Shown: positions 59,249 through 64,000 of the stretch, in pieces
Layout of the letters: each line of letters starts with the position of its first letter
How positions within the stretch are numbered: the stretch's first letter is position 1
Assembly: GCF_039538005.1 (NCBI RefSeq)
Contig: NZ_BAABBO010000019.1
Span: forward strand, 67,380 to 131,379
From: Allohahella marinimesophila
GTDB lineage: Bacteria > Pseudomonadota > Gammaproteobacteria > Pseudomonadales > Oleiphilaceae
Length of the DNA: 64,000 nt
Reading direction: 5' to 3'
Program-made: the position numbers and the translations under genes
The notes under the pieces: model-generated
Told to the model about the DNA's origin: nothing
The model's database searches: none
Seen by the model: only the letters and a program-made list of their open reading frames with translations

Positions 59249-61303
59249 ATGAGCGGCAACAAGAAGACGGCGCCAGCGGAACGTAACGCTCGAGTGCCCG
59301 GCAAAATGAATGGCATATCCGCAGTCGATGACCATGCAGGTCGCGAACGGCGACTGGTGGAGATCAATCTGCCCGTGCTGAGGCAGCAGACGGATCGGGC
59401 ACTGCGCAGTGCGGGCCGATTTGCGCTCAGCACCATACGACTGCCCAAAGCTTTCTTGCCAGTGGTACAGCTGGTCGTCAGGGAAGACACACTCTCACGC
59501 GAAGAGCTCGCTTTCGCCCTCGACGAACTCTTCACTGCCTTGTACACCCATCCCATGGCGGATACCTCGCGAGCGTTTACCGGCTACCTTCGTCGCTATC
59601 GGCTGATCCCGAACGAGGAGACCACCGAAAACCTGATTCATTACATGGTCAGGCAGGTGACCAGTCGCAGTCCGGTGGAGATTCCGGAACAGGTCATCAA
59701 CGAGTTCTGGGATTTTTTCCAGGAGCTGATCAGCGCGCCGGAGCTCAAGGGCGTGCTCGAACTCAATCTTGATATCACCCGCTCTGTTTTGCGCACCTAT
59801 GAGCCGCTGCTGGTCGACCTGCTCAACCGAACCAAGCATATCCGCCGCTTCAATCAGTCGGCCATGACTGACATGGTGCAGAAATCGCGGGTGCTTCGAA
59901 GCGACCTGCTCATCCTGCGTCGCCAGATCAAGGCTATTCGTTATATCAAGCCCTTCCTGCAGACCGATCCGAAGGATTTCGCTACCCAGGCACAGATCGT
60001 CGCCAAGATGGTCAGCGAATTCGGACCGCTCTTCATCAAGATGGCCCAGGTCGCGGCGGCCAATGCTGACTTCCTGCCCGAGGAGATTGCCCGTGAGCTG
60101 AAAGTCTTCCAGCAGGATGTCGAACCGATGTCGGCGGATGACGTGAGGCAAGCCTTTATGGAAAGCTTCGGCAAGGAGCCCCACGAGGTCTATTTCAGCC
60201 TGGATATCAGCCGCCCCCTGCGCTCGGGTTCGATAGGCTCGGTTTATCTGGCGAAGCGACCGACTGTACAGAATGGGGTCGAAGTGCTCATTCCAGTCAT
60301 CGTGAAAGTCAGTAGGCACAATCTGGAGCGTGAATTCCAGATGAGTTCGCTGGCGCTCGAGTTGATGCTGATTTCCAGCCAGTACTGGGCGCCACACAGT
60401 AAACTACGGCCTTTCCTGGCGTCGATGTCGAAACAGGTCTCCGAGTTTACCCGCGGATTCGAGCAGGAGCTCGATTTCCAGTCAGAGGCTCAGATCCAGA
60501 CCCGTTTTCACGAACGTTCGCTGGACAGCGGGTTCTGGTCGGTGCCAAGGCTGTTCAATAATCGTGGACGGGTCATCGAGATGGAATATCTCGACACGGC
60601 TCGATCGGTCGAGCAGCTACTCACGGAGCTGCCAGCCAGGGAGCGGCCCCGTTTTCAGCGCAGTATTGGGCGGGATTTCGTCCACGCCGTATTACAGCAC
60701 GTGCTGTGGTACCAGGAGTTTCATGGGGACCTTCACCCTGGCAACATCATGGTCGACTCCTATGGCCACCTCTTTCTCATCGACTGGGGTAAGACCGTGG
60801 ATATGGAAGGCAAATGGGCTCAGGTGGGCCAGTATCTGCGAGGCGCGTTGACCGGCGATGTGGACGCGCTGGCGGACTCCCTCATTGCCATGAGTACGCA
60901 ACCGGAGGAAAACCAGCAGCGGCGTGCTGCCATTCGAGCCGCATTGGCAGAGACCCTGGACAAGAAGCATGTCGAACGCCTGCGGGGCGTGCCCTGGAAG
61001 CCAAGATTCTGGCTGCAGTTGAAAGGAGAGGGGCTGTCGGGCTTGCAGAGAAGACTGCAGGCCGTGATGCACCTGTTATCCAACACTTATCAGCTGGGTA
61101 TCATTGTTCAGAGCGACTATCTCCATCTGAGTCGCTCGCTCAGCGCTATGGTCGCGACCTATCTGCATATACAGCAGAAGCGGTCTGGTCTTATGATCAC
61201 TGGCAATTTATTGATGGATCTGGGCCTTTTTGCGCCCCGAATGACCTATCTCGGTGCCAGAAAACAGGCCACACGTGCCTTGGTGAAAGTGTTTAAAAAA
61301 TAA
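59249..61303 (+). CDS. Atypical ABC1/UbiB-type kinase with variant motifs
   Basis: A 684-residue protein of the ABC1/AarF/UbiB kinase-like family, larger than UbiB (about 546). The nucleotide-site loop is SGSIGSVYLA, in place of the alanine-rich loop of canonical members, and the family's K-x-G-Q motif appears as IKMAQ (Lys in FIKMAQV). The catalytic-like loop FHGDLHPGNIMV and metal-binding LIDWG are present. An N-terminal helical region of about 250 residues is unassigned, and the C-terminal tail has a hydrophobic stretch near 640-665. The start is uncertain: ATG at 59168 is also open but the codons between look non-coding. It is divergent from the SDR. Confidence 0.75.
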   Translation: MSGNKKTAPAERNARVPGKMNGISAVDDHAGRERRLVEINLPVLRQQTDRALRSAGRFALSTIRLPKAFLPVVQLVVREDTLSREELAFALDELFTALYTHPMADTSRAFTGYLRRYRLIPNEETTENLIHYMVRQVTSRSPVEIPEQVINEFWDFFQELISAPELKGVLELNLDITRSVLRTYEPLLVDLLNRTKHIRRFNQSAMTDMVQKSRVLRSDLLILRRQIKAIRYIKPFLQTDPKDFATQAQIVAKMVSEFGPLFIKMAQVAAANADFLPEEIARELKVFQQDVEPMSADDVRQAFMESFGKEPHEVYFSLDISRPLRSGSIGSVYLAKRPTVQNGVEVLIPVIVKVSRHNLEREFQMSSLALELMLISSQYWAPHSKLRPFLASMSKQVSEFTRGFEQELDFQSEAQIQTRFHERSLDSGFWSVPRLFNNRGRVIEMEYLDTARSVEQLLTELPARERPRFQRSIGRDFVHAVLQHVLWYQEFHGDLHPGNIMVDSYGHLFLIDWGKTVDMEGKWAQVGQYLRGALTGDVDALADSLIAMSTQPEENQQRRAAIRAALAETLDKKHVERLRGVPWKPRFWLQLKGEGLSGLQRRLQAVMHLLSNTYQLGIIVQSDYLHLSRSLSAMVATYLHIQQKRSGLMITGNLLMDLGLFAPRMTYLGARKQATRALVKVFKK

Positions 61304-61319
61304 ACAAATCTTGCATATC

Positions 61320-61344
61320 TTTACGCAACTTTACATACTGTTAC
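61320..61344. promoter_or_regulatory. CpxR-type repeat, perfect GTAAA-N5-GTAAA with a third half-site
   Basis: On the plus strand TTTAC occurs at 61320-61324 and 61330-61334, then GTTAC at 61340-61344, exactly ten bases apart. Read on the minus strand this is GTAAC-N5-GTAAA-N5-GTAAA, identical to the CpxR box of enterobacteria over two half-sites. It lies 75 bases before the DUF3135 ATG. No cpxAR genes are in the window, so regulation is inference. Confidence 0.5.
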
Positions 61345-61419
61345 AAGGGCGCAGAGCTGATCTGCGGTAGCTGTTTCCGTCAGCCAGATGCTGACCGGTA
61401 TGTAAAAAGGAGCGTTTTT

Positions 61420-61791
61420 ATGGATTTGCCACATTTTAAGATTCTCGAGCGTATGGCGAAAGAAGATCCGGAAGCGCTCGAGCAACTGAGACTGGCTCAT
61501 GTCGAGGCCATTATCGCCGACGCTGGTCTCTCGAATGAGCGACGACTTCGTGGTCTGCAATTTCAGATCGACGCCATCCGCAGGGGGTCGTCAAATCCCA
61601 TGGCCGCCTGTATCCGCATCAGCAAGTTGATGCACGATTCACTCATACAACTCAATACCGTGCTGCAATCAGAAGTTACCCCACCGACTGCCGCACTCTC
61701 GCAGTGCGCGCCCGCAGGGATGCCGGTCACGGCTGAGCAAGTCGGCTGCCAGGTCTATCAGTTCGAAAACTTCCGGGCCGCCAGGGCCTGA
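61420..61791 (+). CDS. DUF3135 family protein
   Basis: A 123-residue protein of the DUF3135 family. The N-terminal LPHFKILERMAKEDPEALEQ then LRLAHVEAIIADA and RLRGLQFQIDAIRR are the conserved helices; the function is unknown. It is likely soluble and mostly helical, with a Pro/Ala/Cys-containing C-terminal tail. AAAGGAG seven bases before the ATG is a strong ribosome site. The gene stands alone, 116 bases after the ABC1-type kinase, with a CpxR-type repeat in the gap and an intrinsic terminator after it. Confidence 0.84.
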   Translation: MDLPHFKILERMAKEDPEALEQLRLAHVEAIIADAGLSNERRLRGLQFQIDAIRRGSSNPMAACIRISKLMHDSLIQLNTVLQSEVTPPTAALSQCAPAGMPVTAEQVGCQVYQFENFRAARA

Positions 61792-61814
61792 AGCATCGCT
61801 AGGTACAAGCCTGC

Positions 61815-61842
61815 AAGCCGATCACTGAAGATCGGCTTTTTT
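61815..61842 (+). terminator. Intrinsic terminator after DUF3135 gene
   Basis: AAGCCGATC (61815-61823) pairs with GATCGGCTT (61830-61838) around a six-base loop, then T to 61842. It separates the DUF3135 gene from htpG. Confidence 0.88.
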
Positions 61843-61873
61843 GTGTCTGAAAGGCTCAGTGTGCTTTCGGACG

Positions 61874-61901
61874 CTTGAAAACTACTCTGTCATCCCCACA
61901 T
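61874..61901 (+). promoter_or_regulatory. Sigma-32 heat-shock-type promoter of htpG
   Basis: CTTGAAA (61874-61880), a 13-base spacer, then CCCCACAT (61894-61901) closely match the RpoH consensus CTTGAAA-N11-15-CCCCAT-x-T. It lies 96 bases before the htpG ATG, giving a leader of about 90 bases. This fits the known heat-shock control of htpG in proteobacteria. Confidence 0.75.
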
Positions 61902-61996
61902 TACTCACCACACAGGCTACAGACTTGGCTCGCGATATCTGCGGGTTTCTGTAGCGCCTCATTGCCTTGAACAAACAGTCAGAACAGGACACCGAT

Positions 61997-63919
61997 ATGA
62001 GCGATACGGTCAAAGAGACCCTAGGCTTCCAGGCCGAAGTCAAACAGCTGCTTCACCTGATGATTCACTCCCTCTACAGCAACAAGGAGATCTTTCTTCG
62101 CGAACTCGTCTCCAATGCCTCCGACGCCCTCGACAAGCTGAGATTCCGTGCGCTTGCAGACGACATCCTCTATGAAGGTGACGAAAGCCTGCGTATACGC
62201 ATCGATTATGACAAGGATGCAGGTACTGTCACGATTTCCGACAACGGCATCGGCATGGACCGCGAAGAGGTCATCGCCAATCTGGGAACGATCGCGAAAT
62301 CGGGTACAGCCGAATTTCTCGCGAATTTGTCCGGCGATCAGAAGAAGGATGCTGGTCTGATAGGTCAGTTCGGTGTTGGCTTCTATAGCGGATTCATCGT
62401 GGCCGATCGAGTGACCGTGCTCACCCGCAAAGCGGGAATGCCTGCGGATGCCGGTGTGAAGTGGGAGTCTGCTGGTGACGGCGAGTTCACGCTCGAGCCC
62501 CAGACCCAGGACAGCCGTGGCACGACCATCGTGTTGCACCTCAAGTCGGAAGAAAAGGAGTTTGCCGACGCCTGGCGCCTGAAGAGCCTGGTCAAGAAGT
62601 ATTCTGATCACATAGCCTTTCCTGTCGAGATGCCTGTAGAAAAGAGCCCGGCTGACGACGAGGAAGACAAGACAGAGCGCAGCGCAGACGAAGCGGTCGC
62701 GTACGAAAGCGTGAACGCAGCGACTGCGCTGTGGACGCTGCCGAAATCCGAGATCTCCGATGACGAATACAAGAGTTTCTACAAGCATATTTCGCACGAT
62801 TTCAGCGATCCCCTGACCTGGTCTCACAACAAGGTCGAAGGCAAGCTTGAATACACCAGTCTTCTGTATCTCCCGACGCGGGCTCCGTTCGACCTGTATA
62901 ACCGTGAAGCACCCCGTGGCCTCAAGTTGTATGTTCAGCGTGTCTTCATCATGGATGACGCCGAGCAGTTCCTGCCGCTGTACCTGCGCTTTGCCAAGGG
63001 TGTGGTCGATTCAAATGACCTTTCTCTGAATGTCTCGCGTGAACTGCTGCAGAACGACAAGGCCGTTGAAAGTATGCGCGGTGGTCTGACCAAACGTATC
63101 CTCGATATGCTGACCAAACTCGCGAAAGACAATAAGGACGACGAGTACAGCAAGTTCTGGAAGGAGTTTGGCCGGGTGCTGAAAGAAGGCCCCGCTGAAG
63201 ATTACGCGAACCGCGAAAAGATCGCGAAGCTACTGCGCTTCTCGTCTACGCATGACGACAGCGGTGCCGAAAGCGTTACGCTTGACGATTATCTCGAGCG
63301 GGCGCGTTCAGAGCAGAAGAAGATCTACTATGTGACTGCCGAAAGCTACAAGGCTGGTCTGCATAGCCCGCATATCGAGATCTTCCGCAAGAAAGGCATT
63401 GAAGTACTTGTCATGCATGACCGCATCGACGAGTGGATGATGTCTCATCTCAATGAGTATGCAGAGCATACCTTTCAGGATGTTGCCAAGGGCAAACTGG
63501 ACCTGGGAGACGTTGAGACCGAGGAAGACAAGAAGAAGCAGGAAGAGGTAGAAAAGCAGGTCGAGCCATTGTTGACCCGCATCAAGGACGTGCTGAAGGA
63601 TGATGTAGAGGCAGTTCGAGTGACGCATCGCCTCACCGATTCTCCCGCCTGTCTGGTCGTGGCCGAGCATGATATGGGTGTGCAGATGCGCAAGATCATG
63701 GAAGCTGCGGGTCAGGCAATGCCTGAATCCAAGCCGACGCTTGAAATCAATCCTGAGCATCCTTTGCTCAAGCGTCTGGAGCAACAGTCAGGTGAGCGTT
63801 TCGACGACCTCACCAGAATCCTGCTGGATCAGGCGACACTGGCTGGTGGCGATCAACTGAAGGATCCTGGCGACTATGTCAGCCGGCTCAATAGACTGAT
63901 CGTGGAACTGGCTGGCTAA
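61997..63919 (+). CDS. htpG: Molecular chaperone HtpG (Hsp90)
   Basis: Bacterial Hsp90, an ATP-dependent chaperone of 640 residues. The GHKL ATPase domain shows [29 protein letters not shown] and the [11 protein letters not shown] lid, followed by middle and dimerisation domains. A charged low-complexity linker of about 15 residues ([16 protein letters not shown]) lies near 216-231. ATG at 61997 is preceded by AGGA at eight bases; a TTG 30 bases upstream is rejected. Preceded by a heat-shock-type promoter. The last 80 bases of the window hold no supported gene. Confidence 0.97.
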
Positions 63920-64000
63920 CGGTCCTGTCCCCAGGCCGTCTCCAAGGCCAGAAACGAAAAAGCGGCTCTACAAGGAGCTAATGCCGATCAGATAAGCACT

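Noticed and set aside
1..64000. tRNA, rRNA, CRISPR, transposon or prophage genes
   Set aside because: No cloverleaf, repeat-spacer array, transposase motif or phage structural gene was recognised in reading the sequence.

Overview
The window is a 64 kb chromosomal segment of a gammaproteobacterium with moderately high GC. It carries several blocks whose gene order is classical for the class: rseC-mucD-lepA-lepB-rnc-era-recO-pdxJ, cysM-rlmD-relA, pyrG-kdsA-eno-ftsB-ispD-ispF-truD-surE-pcm-nlpD-rpoS, and rnfDGE-nth. An AlkB-type alkane hydroxylase and a Baeyer-Villiger monooxygenase neighbourhood suggest a free-living, possibly marine, lipid- or hydrocarbon-using organism. No genus can be named safely. 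I saw no rRNA, tRNA, CRISPR array, insertion sequence or prophage.

Layout. 1-8883: start of nadB (minus), then envelope stress and protein-export genes (rseC, mucD), translation and secretion (lepA, lepB), RNA processing and ribosome assembly (rnc, era), recO and pdxJ in a tightly overlapping plus-strand series. 8880-16581: a BarA/GacS-type hybrid kinase facing away from cysM-rlmD-relA. 16743-20552: an accessory segment with a membrane-anchored propeptide-like protein, a secreted metzincin protease, and a lone MotA/MotB-like proton- or sodium-channel pair. 20846-32490: the long housekeeping run from pyrG to rpoS, interrupted by a DUF368 gene and an AT-rich patch ahead of nlpD. 32510-40476: MscS channel, small lipoprotein, a chalcone-isomerase-like exported protein, a periplasmic binding-type protein, a LysR regulator divergent from ferredoxin-NADP reductase, then nth and rnfEGD on the minus strand, headed by a probable 48-residue gene. 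40598-48793: WYL regulator, tamA-tamB and an rsmC-like methyltransferase. 48798-59068: DUF4112, 3-methyladenine glycosylase, Baeyer-Villiger monooxygenase, esterase, zinc peptidase, alkB, a tandem HAD protein, an HDOD protein and a short-chain dehydrogenase. 59249-64000: a divergent ABC1-type kinase, DUF3135 and heat-shock htpG.

The genes most likely to repay attention are: the protease with its separately encoded pro-domain-like partner; the double HAD protein whose catalytic motif reads D-W-H in both halves; the alkB/monooxygenase/esterase/dehydrogenase set, which could support ketone or sub-terminal alkane oxidation; rnfDGE without rnfABC; and rseC-mucD without rpoE-rseA-rseB. Regulatory signals readable by eye include a heat-shock-type promoter before htpG, a perfect GTAAA-N5-GTAAA (CpxR-type) repeat, a palindrome just ahead of the WYL regulator, and a TATAAT only six bases before the tag start codon. 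All functions are assigned by reading motifs and gene order; no database search was run.
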